A stretch of DNA of 64,000 nucleotides from contig NZ_CP063056.1 in assembly GCF_015356115.1 (NCBI RefSeq), forward strand, positions 2,170,001 to 2,234,000. Direction: 5' to 3'. Below are positions 52,692-61,915 of this stretch, piece after piece (position 1 is the stretch's first letter; each line of letters begins with the position of its first letter). A program made the translations under genes and the position numbers. Under the pieces are notes generated by a model. It was not told the origin of the DNA and searched no databases. It worked only from the letters and a program-made list of their open reading frames with translations. Source of the stretch: Rodentibacter haemolyticus (GTDB lineage: Bacteria > Pseudomonadota > Gammaproteobacteria > Enterobacterales > Pasteurellaceae).

Positions 52692-54422
52692 ATGAAGAAA
52701 TTATCCGGTGCTGAAATGGTAGTGCAATCGCTACGTGATGAAGGGGTAGAATATTTATTTGGCTATCCGGGCGGTGCGGTATTAGATATTTATGATGCGA
52801 TTCACACCCTAGGGGGGATTGAGCATATTCTGGTACGTCACGAACAGGCGGCCGTGCATATGGCGGATGGTTATGCACGGGCTACGGGCAAAGTCGGCTG
52901 TGTGCTTGTTACATCAGGTCCCGGAGCGACAAATGCGATTACCGGTATTGCGACCGCTTATGCGGATTCTATCCCAATGGTGGTGCTTTCCGGTCAGGTT
53001 ATGACGGATTTAATTGGTCGTGATGCGTTCCAAGAATGCGATATGGTGGGGATCTCACGCCCTGTGGTTAAGCATAGCTTTATCGTAAAAAAAGCAGAGG
53101 ATATTCCTGAAACATTGAAAAAGGCTTTCTATATTGCCTCAACAGGTCGTCCCGGCCCGGTTGTGGTGGATATCCCGAAAGATACGGTAAATCCGAATCA
53201 TAAATTCCCTTATGAATATCCGAAATCCGTTGAGATGCGTTCTTATAATCCCACAGTAAACGGACATAAAGGACAAATTAAAAAGGCATTGAAAGCATTA
53301 CTTGTGGCGAAAAAACCGGTTCTTTTTGTCGGTGGCGGAGCGGTTTCGGCAGAATGCAATGAAGAACTCTTGAAATTTGCACAAAATCTAAATTTGCCGG
53401 TAACGGCTTCTTTAATGGGGTTAGGGGTTTATCCGAGTACCGATAAACAGTTTTTAGGTATGTTGGGAATGCACGGTACTTATGAGGCGAATAACGCCAT
53501 GCACGAAAGTGATTTAATTCTTGGTATCGGTGTGCGTTTTGATGATCGTACCACGAATAATCTTGAGAAATATTGCCCGTATGCCAAAGTGATCCAAATT
53601 GATATTGATCCCACTTCCATTTCTAAAAATGTACAAGTAACAATCCCGATTGTGGGAAATGCGAAAAACGTATTAGAAGAATTTTTAAGTTTATTAGGTG
53701 AAGAAGGAGTTGCCCGCTCACAAAATTATCTTGAAGATTGGTGGAAACAAATTAATGAATGGAAAGCAAAAAACTGTTTGGATTTCGACCGCACTTCCGA
53801 GGTCATCAAACCTCAGCAAGTGATGGAAGCGGTATATCGCATCACCAATGGGGAAGCTTATATTGCCTCCGATGTAGGGCAGCATCAAATGTTTGCCGCC
53901 TTGCATTATCCTTTTGATAAACCACGTCGTTGGATCAATTCGGGCGGTTTAGGCACAATGGGCTTCGGCTTACCGGCGGCACTGGGGGCAAAATTGGCTC
54001 AACCGAATGCAACGGTAGTTTGCGTTACCGGTGATGGCAGTATTCAAATGAATATTCAAGAACTTTCAACTGCAACGCAATACGGTATTCCGGTAGTCGT
54101 AATTTGTCTGAATAACCATTTCTTAGGAATGGTGAAACAGTGGCAAGATTTAATTTATTCCGGTCGTCATTCCCAAACCTATATGAATTCACTGCCGGAT
54201 TTTGTGAAATTGGCGGAATCTTATGGTCATGTAGGTATAAAAATCGCCACTGCGGATGAGTTGGAAAGCAAATTAAAAGAAGCCTTTAGTATTAAAAATC
54301 AACTTGTCTTTGTTGATATTAACGTAGATGAGACCGAGCACGTTTACCCAATGCAAGTGCGTGGCGGGGCGATGAATGAAATGATTTTAAGTAAACCGCA
54401 AGGGGAGAATAATAATGCGTAG
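52692..54422 (+). CDS. ilvI: Acetolactate synthase large subunit
   Basis: A 576-residue ThDP enzyme for the first common step of branched-chain amino acid synthesis. The N-terminal domain has YLFGYPGGAVLDIYD with the catalytic glutamate in VRHEQAAVHMADGYAR. The ThDP motif is GDGSIQMNIQELSTA. AGGAGAG precedes the ATG. The regulatory subunit follows with an 8-bp overlap. No isoleucine/valine/leucine-rich leader peptide with attenuator was found upstream, consistent with the IlvIH rather than IlvGM type. Confidence 0.95.
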   Translation: MKKLSGAEMVVQSLRDEGVEYLFGYPGGAVLDIYDAIHTLGGIEHILVRHEQAAVHMADGYARATGKVGCVLVTSGPGATNAITGIATAYADSIPMVVLSGQVMTDLIGRDAFQECDMVGISRPVVKHSFIVKKAEDIPETLKKAFYIASTGRPGPVVVDIPKDTVNPNHKFPYEYPKSVEMRSYNPTVNGHKGQIKKALKALLVAKKPVLFVGGGAVSAECNEELLKFAQNLNLPVTASLMGLGVYPSTDKQFLGMLGMHGTYEANNAMHESDLILGIGVRFDDRTTNNLEKYCPYAKVIQIDIDPTSISKNVQVTIPIVGNAKNVLEEFLSLLGEEGVARSQNYLEDWWKQINEWKAKNCLDFDRTSEVIKPQQVMEAVYRITNGEAYIASDVGQHQMFAALHYPFDKPRRWINSGGLGTMGFGLPAALGAKLAQPNATVVCVTGDGSIQMNIQELSTATQYGIPVVVICLNNHFLGMVKQWQDLIYSGRHSQTYMNSLPDFVKLAESYGHVGIKIATADELESKLKEAFSIKNQLVFVDINVDETEHVYPMQVRGGAMNEMILSKPQGENNNA

Positions 54423-54906
54423 AATTTTATCTGTTTTATTAGAAAATGAATCCGGGGCGTTATCACGCGTGGTGGGCTTATTTTCTCAACGTGCATTTAA
54501 TATTGAAAGCCTCACCGTAGCTCCGACAGACGATCCGACTTTATCTCGAATGACGATTGAAGCAGTGGGAGATGAGCAGGTATTGGAACAAATTGAAAAG
54601 CAACTCCATAAATTAGTTGATGTATTCAAAGTGATTAGTTTAAGCGAGCACGAACACGTAGAACGTGAAGTAATGCTCCTTAAAGTTCGTGCAACAGGTC
54701 AATCACGTGATGAAATCAAACGTCTGGCAGATATTTTCCGTGGTCAGATCGTAGATGTAACACCAAAATCCTACACGATCCAGCTTACCGGCACCAAAGA
54801 CAAACTTGATGCTTTTGTTGCCGCCGTGAAAGAAGAAACGACATTACTGGAAATCGTCCGTTCAGGGCTGATTAGTTTGTCCCGTGGTGAGAAGAATATG
54901 CTTTAA
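54415..54906 (+). CDS. ilvH: Acetolactate synthase small (regulatory) subunit
   Basis: A 163-residue ACT-domain regulator conferring valine feedback on the large subunit. MRRILSVLLENESGALSRVV and GLFSQRAFNIESLTVAPTDD are the conserved ACT sequence. Its ATG lies inside the ilvI 3' end, so translation is coupled. Confidence 0.96.
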   Translation: MRRILSVLLENESGALSRVVGLFSQRAFNIESLTVAPTDDPTLSRMTIEAVGDEQVLEQIEKQLHKLVDVFKVISLSEHEHVEREVMLLKVRATGQSRDEIKRLADIFRGQIVDVTPKSYTIQLTGTKDKLDAFVAAVKEETTLLEIVRSGLISLSRGEKNML

Positions 54907-54921
54907 TCATTTCTTTGAGAA

Positions 54922-54957
54922 AAATCCGTGCTGAAATTTATTAGTACGGATTTTTTT
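54922..54957 (+). terminator. ilvIH terminator
   Basis: AAAATCCGTGCT ... AGTACGGATTTTTTT stem-loop with a seven-T run. Confidence 0.88.
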
Positions 54958-54969
54958 GTGTTAAATTTT

Positions 54970-54998
54970 TTGACAGTCACCGAAAAGGCGAATATAGT
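54970..54998 (+). promoter_or_regulatory. Strong sigma70-type promoter
   Basis: TTGACA (54970-54975), exactly 17 bp of spacer, TATAGT (54993-54998): a consensus -35 and five of six in the -10. It lies about 170 bp upstream of the glycosyltransferase ATG, just after the ilvH terminator. Confidence 0.7.
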
Positions 54999-55004
54999 CG
55001 GGAA

Positions 55005-55103
55005 ACAACTGAAAGTCGCAGTTTCTAGAATTTTGAAATAGCAAGCTAAGCTATTATCATTGTCGTTGAAAATACTAAAATAGGGATATTATTCCCTGTT
55101 TTT
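55005..55103 (+). ncRNA. Candidate small RNA or transcribed leader
   Basis: Between the strong promoter and the glycosyltransferase lies about 100 nt of non-coding sequence. It contains small stem-loops (ATAGC-AAGCTAA-GCTAT near 55040-55057) and ends in AGGGA-TATTAT-TCCCT followed by GTTTTT, a weak intrinsic terminator. It could be a free sRNA or an attenuated 5' leader. I recognise no Rfam family. Confidence 0.3.
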
Positions 55104-55168
55104 AACAAGAAAGTTGAGCCGAGCAATCGGGGGAATTTCTACAGGAAATACATTGAGATTTAATATTT

Positions 55169-56371
55169 ATGAAAAATCTTTTAGTTGTGAGTACTTCACC
55201 TATTATGTGTGGAGTTCAGGTGGTTTTAGCAGAATATCTAAATATTCTAAATCAATATGAACAATATCATATTGATTTAGTTTATATGATGAATCGAGGA
55301 GATTTTAAACTTAATGAAATTCCTAAGGAAATTGATATTCATCAACTTATTACACCGATTGAAACGGAGTTTTTGATTTATATCGGAGAAACCTTAGATA
55401 CACGAGATTTAGCCCATGAAAAAAGAGCATATTATCAGTCTTGGAGAAATGCACTAATTCAAAAATTAAATCAAGGATTGTTAGAGAAAATCAATAGTAA
55501 ACTTTATCAAGCAATAATTGTGTTTAATAATGAAAGAGCGTCTTTTGATCATTTTCTTGAAAAGTTTGATATAAATTCCAAAATACCCGTTATTAGATGG
55601 GTTCACAGCTATGTTGATTTTACTTACTGGAATGAACATAATCGTTATGTCTTAAATAAATATCAACATATTTTTGGTATTTGTGATGAGATGCAGACGG
55701 CGATTTCTGCTAAATTAGCTGAAATAGGCGTAACTCAAACACAGGTTCATTCTCTCTATAATCCTGTAAAAATAGAAAATATTAAAGAAAAGGCAAAACA
55801 GTATTGTATTGAAGATTCGGAATTACTTACTGATGATTTTATTGTGGAAGTATGTCGTTTAGATGAGGGGCAAAAAAATCTAATTCAGTTAATTAATATA
55901 TTTTCAACTTTAAAACAAAAAGGGGTTAAGGAAAAATTATATATTATAGGAGATGGTCCTTCTAAAGCATTGTTACAACAGCATATTTCTCAATTAGGTT
56001 TAGAAGCTGATTGCCTATTATTAGGGTATAGAAGTAATCCGTTTCCTTTTATGAAAAAGGCAAAGCTATTTGTTCACACGGCAAGATTTGAAGGTTTACC
56101 AACGGTATTGATTGAGAGCATGGTATGTGGCACTCCTGTGGTGGCGATGGATTGCCCGGTGGGGCCTAAGGAAATCTTAGGATATGGAAAGTACGGTGTA
56201 CTAGTACCACTATTCGATGAAAAAGCCTTTGTTGAAAAAACCTTTGAATTATTACAAAACGAAATGAAGCGACAAACTTATATTCAATCATTGCCTGAAG
56301 CTATTATGCCTTTTTCTGAACAAACGATTACGAATAAATTGGATAGCTTGTTAAACCAAATTTTAGGTTAA
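55169..56371 (+). CDS. GT4-family glycosyltransferase
   Basis: A 400-residue GT-B enzyme. The C-terminal Rossmann half has FIVEVCRLDEGQKNLIQLIN, LYIIGDGPSKALLQQ and the donor-site ARFEGLPTVLIESMVCGTPVVA motif (the EX7E pair). It is visibly AT-rich against ilvH and lysS on either side, as is usual for horizontally acquired LOS or capsule glycosyltransferases. It most likely adds a sugar to surface lipooligosaccharide; donor and acceptor are unknown. There is no tetranucleotide repeat in its 5' region, so it is not phase-variable in the usual Haemophilus manner. Confidence 0.88.
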   Translation: MKNLLVVSTSPIMCGVQVVLAEYLNILNQYEQYHIDLVYMMNRGDFKLNEIPKEIDIHQLITPIETEFLIYIGETLDTRDLAHEKRAYYQSWRNALIQKLNQGLLEKINSKLYQAIIVFNNERASFDHFLEKFDINSKIPVIRWVHSYVDFTYWNEHNRYVLNKYQHIFGICDEMQTAISAKLAEIGVTQTQVHSLYNPVKIENIKEKAKQYCIEDSELLTDDFIVEVCRLDEGQKNLIQLINIFSTLKQKGVKEKLYIIGDGPSKALLQQHISQLGLEADCLLLGYRSNPFPFMKKAKLFVHTARFEGLPTVLIESMVCGTPVVAMDCPVGPKEILGYGKYGVLVPLFDEKAFVEKTFELLQNEMKRQTYIQSLPEAIMPFSEQTITNKLDSLLNQILG

Positions 56372-56482
56372 AAATAGAGAAATTGATGAAAAAAAGTAAG
56401 GGGATTAACCCTAAATATTACGTTGATTGTTTTAAGTGATAAATTTATCGGTACGAATAAGGAATAAACTTTAGTGTAATCA

Positions 56483-56508
56483 AAAAGGAAGTCGTTCGAC
56501 TTCCTTTA
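56483..56508. terminator. Terminator between the glycosyltransferase and lysS
   Basis: AAAGGAAGTCG/CGACTTCCTTT stem with A and T flanks; bidirectional between convergent genes. Confidence 0.88.
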
Positions 56509-56522
56509 TAGTGTTGCTTTGA

Positions 56523-58031
56523 TTATTTCTGACGCATTGCCGGGAATAAAATGACATCGCGGATAGATGCTGCATTTGCAAATAACATAGCGAGGCGATC
56601 GATGCCTAAGCCTTCGCCGGCGGTTGGCGGTAAGCCGTGTTCAAGGGCGACTACAAAGTCTTCATCTTTAAACATCGCTTCATCATCACCGGCTTCTTTT
56701 GCGGCAACCTGCGCATCAAAACGTTCGTTTTGATCTTCGGCATCGTTAAGTTCTGAGAAACCGTTACCGATTTCACGACCACCAATAAACAATTCAAAAC
56801 GATCCGTTACATCAGGGTTTTCATCATTACGGCGTGCTAATGGCGAAATCTCTGCCGGATGAGCCATTAAGAAAGTCGGTTGAATTAAGTGATGTTCCGC
56901 TACTTCTTCAAAGATTGCATTTACAATGCCGCCTAAGCCCCAAGATTTTTGTACTTCAATACCTAAACGTTCTGCAGTGGCTTTTGCGCGATCAAAATCA
57001 TATAAATCTTCTTTTACGATACCTTTATCCGCTCCGTATTTGATGGTTGCATCGTGTAAAGTGATACGTTCAAAGGGTTTACCGAAGTCAAATTCATATT
57101 CACCATATTTCACGATAGTCGTGCCAAGAATATCAAGTGCAAGTTTGCGTAATAATTCTTCCGTGTTATCCATTAAATCGTGATAATCCGCGTATGCCTG
57201 ATAGTATTCAAGCATAGTAAATTCAGGATTATGTCTCACCGAGACGCCTTCATTGCGGAAGTTACGGTTTAATTCAAATACACGCTCAAAGCCGCCGACA
57301 ACCAAACGTTTTAAATAAAGTTCAGGGGCAATACGTAAATACATATCCACGTCAAGTGCGTTATGATGAGTGATGAAAGGACGGGCGGAAGCGCCACCGG
57401 GAATTACCTGTAACATTGGGGTTTCTACTTCCATAAAGCCTTTGGAAATAAAATATTCACGGATACCGGCCACGACTTTAGAGCGAATGATAAAAGTGCG
57501 GCGGGACTCTTCGTTAGAAATTAAATCCAAATAGCGTTGGCGATAGCGTACTTCTTGATCGGTTAAACCGTGGAACTTATTCGGCAGAGGGCGAAGTGCT
57601 TTGGTTAAAAGCTGAACTTCGGTGGTTTTTACAGTAAGTTCATCCGTTTTGGTTTTGAAAAGGGTGCCTTTTACACCGATAATATCGCCGAGATCCCAAT
57701 GGCTAACATCTTCTTTATAGACATTTTCAGGCAGATTATCACGTGCGACATAAAGCTGGATTTTGCCGCTCATATCTTGAATAGTGATAAAGGTTGCTTT
57801 CCCCATTGTTCGGCGTGTCATAATACGGCCTGCTACCTGTACTTCAATTGCTTTTTCTTTTAGTGCCTCGCTTTCCTCAGAATCGTATTTGTCGTGTAAA
57901 TCTTGAGCAAGCGCATCACGGCGGAATGTATTCGGGAAAGCATTACCTTTTGCTCGTAATGCGGCGAGTTTTTCTCGGCGAACAAGCATTTCGCCATTGA
58001 GATCCAATTCTTTTACTTCTTGTTCTGACAT
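56523..58031 (-). CDS. lysS: Lysyl-tRNA synthetase (class II)
   Basis: A 502-residue enzyme. The OB-fold anticodon domain (residues about 60-170, with GRIMTRRTMGKATFITIQD) precedes class II motifs: motif 2 RNFRNEGVSVRHNPEFTMLE and motif 3 GLGIDRLAMLF. The start at 58031 has a GAAGGTAAC site; an ATG five codons earlier is the alternative. The prfB-lysS order is as in E. coli. Confidence 0.97.
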   Translation of the reverse strand: MSEQEVKELDLNGEMLVRREKLAALRAKGNAFPNTFRRDALAQDLHDKYDSEESEALKEKAIEVQVAGRIMTRRTMGKATFITIQDMSGKIQLYVARDNLPENVYKEDVSHWDLGDIIGVKGTLFKTKTDELTVKTTEVQLLTKALRPLPNKFHGLTDQEVRYRQRYLDLISNEESRRTFIIRSKVVAGIREYFISKGFMEVETPMLQVIPGGASARPFITHHNALDVDMYLRIAPELYLKRLVVGGFERVFELNRNFRNEGVSVRHNPEFTMLEYYQAYADYHDLMDNTEELLRKLALDILGTTIVKYGEYEFDFGKPFERITLHDATIKYGADKGIVKEDLYDFDRAKATAERLGIEVQKSWGLGGIVNAIFEEVAEHHLIQPTFLMAHPAEISPLARRNDENPDVTDRFELFIGGREIGNGFSELNDAEDQNERFDAQVAAKEAGDDEAMFKDEDFVVALEHGLPPTAGEGLGIDRLAMLFANAASIRDVILFPAMRQK

Positions 58032-58133
58032 TTTTGTTACCTTCATTTTTACTTTAAAATCTATTAAAAAAATAACCGCACTTTGTGATTATTTTTTACA
58101 GGGGAGAGGGGGGAAACGCAATTTCATATATAT

Positions 58134-59232
58134 TTACAGCCCGGCTTTTAAGCTCGCTTCAATAAAATGATCCAAATCACCGTCTAACACCGCTTGAGTA
58201 TTGCGGTTTTCTACGCCGGTGCGTAAATCTTTAATACGCGAGTCGTCCAACACATAGGAACGAATTTGACTGCCCCAGCCGATATCGGATTTATTTTCTT
58301 CCATGGCTTGTTTATCGGCATTTTTCTTTTGTAATTCAAGTTCATACAATTTTGCTTTTAATTGCTTCATTGCTTGATCTTTATTTTTGTGTTGGGAACG
58401 ATCATTTTGACATTGTACGACAATGCCACTTGGCATATGGGTAATCCGAACGGCGCTTTCCGTTTTATTTACGTGCTGACCGCCGGCACCGGAGGCGCGG
58501 TAAACATCAATGCGTAAATCTGCCGGATTGATTTCAATATCAATATCGTCATCAATTTCAGGATAAACAAAGGCGGCACTGAAAGAAGTGTGGCGACGGT
58601 TATTGGAATCAAAAGGGCTTTTACGCACTAAACGATGAATGCCGGTTTCCGTACGCAACCAACCGAAAGCATATTCTCCGCTGACTTTAACAGTCGCGGA
58701 TTTCAAGCCGGCTACATCGCCGTCCGAGACTTCCATTAATTCGGTTTTGAAACCTTTACTTTCAGCCCAGCGCAAGTACATTCGCAACAGCATTTCCGTC
58801 CAATCTTGCGCTTCCGTACCGCCGGAGCCGGCTTGTAAATCAATATAGCAATCCGCACTGTCGTGTTCTCCGCTGAACATTCGGCGAAATTCCAGTTTTT
58901 CAAGCTGTTGCTCAAGCTCTTCCAGTTCAGCTATGGTTTCGTTAAAGGTTTCTTCATCTTCCGCTTCAATAGCAAGCTCCAACAGACCGTCAACGTCTTT
59001 TAACCCCTGTTCAAGATTTTTGATGGTATTGACAACTTGTTCAAGCGAGACACGTTCTTTACCTAAGGCTTGTGCTTTCTCCGGGGCATTCCATACATCC
59101 GGTTGCTCTAATTCTGCATTAACCTCTTCTAAACGTTCGACTTTCGCTTCAAAGTCAAAGATACCCCCGAAGCACGAAAGTGCGGTCGGAAAGGTCGGTG
59201 ATTTTATTTTTTATGGGATTAATTTCAAACAT
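58134..59232 (-). CDS. prfB: Peptide chain release factor 2, made by programmed +1 frameshift
   Basis: The first 25 codons (MFEINPIKNKITDLSDRTFV to LRGYL) start at ATG 59232 and meet TGA at 59157-59155. The body then continues in the +1 frame (LDFEAKVERLEEVNAELEQP onward) to 58134, giving 365 residues, equal to E. coli RF2. The shift site CTT-TGA-C is preceded by the Shine-Dalgarno-like CGGGGGTAT. GGQ (SGAGGQHVNKTE) is the hydrolysis motif, and SPF (VRKSPFDSNN) recognises UGA/UAA stops. RF2 itself reads the internal UGA, so its level autoregulates the shift. Confidence 0.96.
59154..59169 (-). other. prfB +1 programmed frameshift site
   Basis: On the minus strand, CGGGGGTATCTTTGAC: an internal anti-Shine-Dalgarno-pairing GGGGG, slippery CTT, UGA stop, then C. 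It is identical in spacing to the classical E. coli site at codon 26. The first base differs (C for A). Confidence 0.95.
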
Positions 59233-59374
59233 AAATAGAAACGCAATGTTATAAAATATTATAAGTTGTGGGATTATAAGCTATTTTCTAATTTTTGGGT
59301 AGTTGGGCTTGCGCAAATTTGCAATCTCTTTATAATTCCAAACTTTCTTAGTTTAGAAAATTTAGGAACAAAAA

Positions 59375-60055
59375 ATGAAGAAAATTTTAACCGCACTTTT
59401 ATGCGCCGTTTCAGTTAACGCAATGGCGGATGATGCCGCTATTAAGAATAGACTGCAAGCACTTGGTGCGAAAAACGTAGAAGTAAAAAACTCCCCGATT
59501 TCAGGTATTAAAACCGCGGTAACCGATGAAGGTATTATTTATGTGACCGAAGATGGTAAATATGCTTTTCAAGGTAAACTTTATGAATTAACCAATAAAG
59601 GGCCTGTGGATGTTGCCGGTAAGTTATTGATGGATAAACTTAATTCATACAAAAATGAAATGATTGTTTATCCGGCAAAAAATGAAAAGCATGTCGTGAC
59701 CGTTTTTATGGATATTACCTGTCATTATTGCCATTTGTTACATAAGCAGTTAAAAGAATATAATGATCTTGGTATCACCGTGCGTTATTTAGCCTTTCCT
59801 CGCGGTGGTATGAAAACGCAAACGGCAAAACAGATGGAAGCGATTTGGACGGCGAAAGATCCGGTTTTCGCTTTAAATGAAGCGGAAAAAGGTAATTTAC
59901 CGAAAGAAGTAAAAACACCGAATATGGTGAAAAAACATTACGAATTGGGTATTCAATTCGGTGTAAACGGTACGCCAAGTATTATTACTTCAAGCGGTGA
60001 ACTCATCGGCGGATATTTAAAACCGGCGGATTTATTGTCTGCGTTAGAAGGATAG
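59375..60055 (+). CDS. dsbC: Thiol:disulfide isomerase DsbC
   Basis: A 226-residue periplasmic disulfide isomerase. Signal peptide MKKILTALLCAVSVNAMA is followed by the dimerisation domain (residues about 20-80) and the thioredoxin domain with active site CHYC (DITCHYCHLLHKQL) and cis-proline in NGTPSII. An uptake sequence overlaps the signal-peptide TALL codons. The next gene is recJ, the conserved dsbC-recJ order. Confidence 0.95.
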   Translation: MKKILTALLCAVSVNAMADDAAIKNRLQALGAKNVEVKNSPISGIKTAVTDEGIIYVTEDGKYAFQGKLYELTNKGPVDVAGKLLMDKLNSYKNEMIVYPAKNEKHVVTVFMDITCHYCHLLHKQLKEYNDLGITVRYLAFPRGGMKTQTAKQMEAIWTAKDPVFALNEAEKGNLPKEVKTPNMVKKHYELGIQFGVNGTPSIITSSGELIGGYLKPADLLSALEG

Positions 60056-60089
60056 TATTTAAAGTGGGCTTATTGCCCGCTGTTTTTAA

Positions 60090-60117
60090 CGGTATTATGT
60101 AGCCCGTTGCACAAAAT
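60090..60117. repeat. Solo end of the MITE-like family
   Basis: CGGTATTATGTAGCCCGTTG then CACAAAAT matches the left end of the composite repeats. No partner end is visible. It occupies the dsbC-recJ gap about 70 bp before the recJ start. Confidence 0.65.
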
Positions 60118-60187
60118 ATGATTGTGGTATGTAAAGTGGGGACACAGTGCTTATTGTTCGGGTTCTTTATTTAGTTTATTAATTGTT

Positions 60188-61915
60188 GTGAACAAACTCA
60201 TCAAACGTCGTGAAATTCCGGCAGGAAATTTTGTTTCAGAAAATCCGTTGCTGGATCGTCTTTATCGTGCACGCCATATAAAAAACACTCAAGAATTAGA
60301 CCGCACTTTAAAATCAATGTTGAATCCGGCCCGGCTATACGGCGTTACTCAAGCCGTAGAATTGCTGGTGTCGGCTTATCAACAGCAACGGAAAATAGTG
60401 ATTGTCGGCGATTTTGATGCGGATGGCGCAACAAGCACGGCATTGAGCGTGCTTGCTCTCCGTCAGTTGGGTTTTACCGATGTTGATTATCTTGTGCCTA
60501 ATCGCTTTGAGCAAGGTTATGGCTTAAGTATTCCCGTGGCGGAAATGGCGATTGAAAAAGGCGTTCAGTTATTGATGACGGTAGATAACGGCGTTTCCTC
60601 TTTTGAAGGTGTCGAATTTTTAAAAGCGCGAGGTGTGCAGGTTTTGGTCACAGATCACCATTTACCTTCGGAAATTTTGCCGCCTGCCGATGCGATAGTG
60701 AATCCGAATTTGAGTCAATGCGATTTCCCTTCAAAATCCTTGGCTGGCGTAGGGGTTGCTTTTTATCTTATGCTTGCCGTGCGGGCTAAATTTCGAGAGA
60801 TCGGCGTTTTTACGGAAAAAACGCAACCCAATTTTACCGAATTGCTCGATCTTGTCGCACTTGGTACGATTGCCGATGTCGTACCGCTCGATCAAAATAA
60901 TCGCATTTTGGCACATCAAGGATTAATGCGTATTCGTGCCAAACATTGTCGCCCGGGAATTGTCGCTTTAGCGGAAGTGGCAAACCGTAATATTGAACAA
61001 TGCTCAGCCGGGGATCTCGGCTTTTCTATTGCTCCCCGTTTAAATGCGGCAGGGCGATTGGATAATATGTCCCTTGGTGTGGAACTGTTACTCGCCGAAA
61101 ATATGCAAAGGGCGCGCGAATTGGCTTTAGATCTCGATCAGCTAAACCAAACCCGTAAAGAAATTGAAGCGGGAATGAAACTTGAGGCCTTAGAAATTTG
61201 CCGAAATTTGACCGCACTTTTCAAGGAATTACCCATCGGTATTGCGCTTTATCAAGCGGATTGGCATCAAGGCGTGTTGGGGATTGTTTCCTCTCGAATT
61301 AAAGATCAATATCATCGACCGGTCATTGCGTTTGCACAAGATGAAGCGGGCGTGTTGAAAGGTTCGGCACGTTCTATCGAAGGTTTACACATTCGGGATC
61401 TGTTGGAAAGAATTCATTCTCAATATCCCGATATGATCCTAAAATTTGGCGGCCATGCAATGGCGGCAGGGCTGAGCATTCGTGAAGAGCGCTTTGGAGA
61501 ATTTCAGCAAATTTTTAATCAAACCGTTATGAAATGGTTGGACGAAGAACGTCTACAAGGTGTGATTTGGACTGATGGCGAGCTGAACTCAAGTGAGTTT
61601 ACGCTTGATACGGCTGAACAACTAAAGGCAGCAGGGCCTTGGGGACAGGGATTTCCCGAACCTTCTTTTGACGGGGAATTTAAAATTTTGGAACAGCGGG
61701 TAGTGGGGGCAAGCCGTAATCATCTAAAAATGTTGGTTGAACCGAAATCAGGCGGACCGCTTTTAGATGCCATTGCTTTTAATATTGACACTCGCTGCTA
61801 TCCGGATTTATCCATAAAACAGGCACGTCTAGCTTACAAGCTGGATATAAATGAGTTTCGTGGTAATCGTTGTGTACAGTTATTGATAGATTATATTGAG
61901 CCCATTGATGAGTAA
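60188..61915 (+). CDS. recJ: Single-stranded-DNA exonuclease RecJ
   Basis: A 575-residue 5'-3' exonuclease for recombination and mismatch repair. DHH-family motifs are VGDFDADGATSTAL, TVDNGVSS and TDHHLP; DHHA1 is FGGHAMAAGLS. The N-terminus homologous to E. coli RecJ begins at GTG 60188 (NKLIKRREIP), so I choose it. The frame continues 22 codons upstream to a TTG at 60122 with no homology, and no strong ribosome-binding site is visible for either. The 3' end overlaps the next gene by 8 bp. Confidence 0.93.
   Translation: MNKLIKRREIPAGNFVSENPLLDRLYRARHIKNTQELDRTLKSMLNPARLYGVTQAVELLVSAYQQQRKIVIVGDFDADGATSTALSVLALRQLGFTDVDYLVPNRFEQGYGLSIPVAEMAIEKGVQLLMTVDNGVSSFEGVEFLKARGVQVLVTDHHLPSEILPPADAIVNPNLSQCDFPSKSLAGVGVAFYLMLAVRAKFREIGVFTEKTQPNFTELLDLVALGTIADVVPLDQNNRILAHQGLMRIRAKHCRPGIVALAEVANRNIEQCSAGDLGFSIAPRLNAAGRLDNMSLGVELLLAENMQRARELALDLDQLNQTRKEIEAGMKLEALEICRNLTALFKELPIGIALYQADWHQGVLGIVSSRIKDQYHRPVIAFAQDEAGVLKGSARSIEGLHIRDLLERIHSQYPDMILKFGGHAMAAGLSIREERFGEFQQIFNQTVMKWLDEERLQGVIWTDGELNSSEFTLDTAEQLKAAGPWGQGFPEPSFDGEFKILEQRVVGASRNHLKMLVEPKSGGPLLDAIAFNIDTRCYPDLSIKQARLAYKLDINEFRGNRCVQLLIDYIEPIDE

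Noticed and set aside
55030..55070. TAGCAAGCTAAG-type sequence resembling part of a Cas9 tracrRNA
   Set aside because: There is no Cas9 gene, CRISPR repeat or matching anti-repeat in the window; the likeness is a short coincidence.
58134..58982. prfB as an N-terminally truncated gene starting at 58982
   Set aside because: The upstream coding sequence, canonical shift site and ATG at 59232 are all present.
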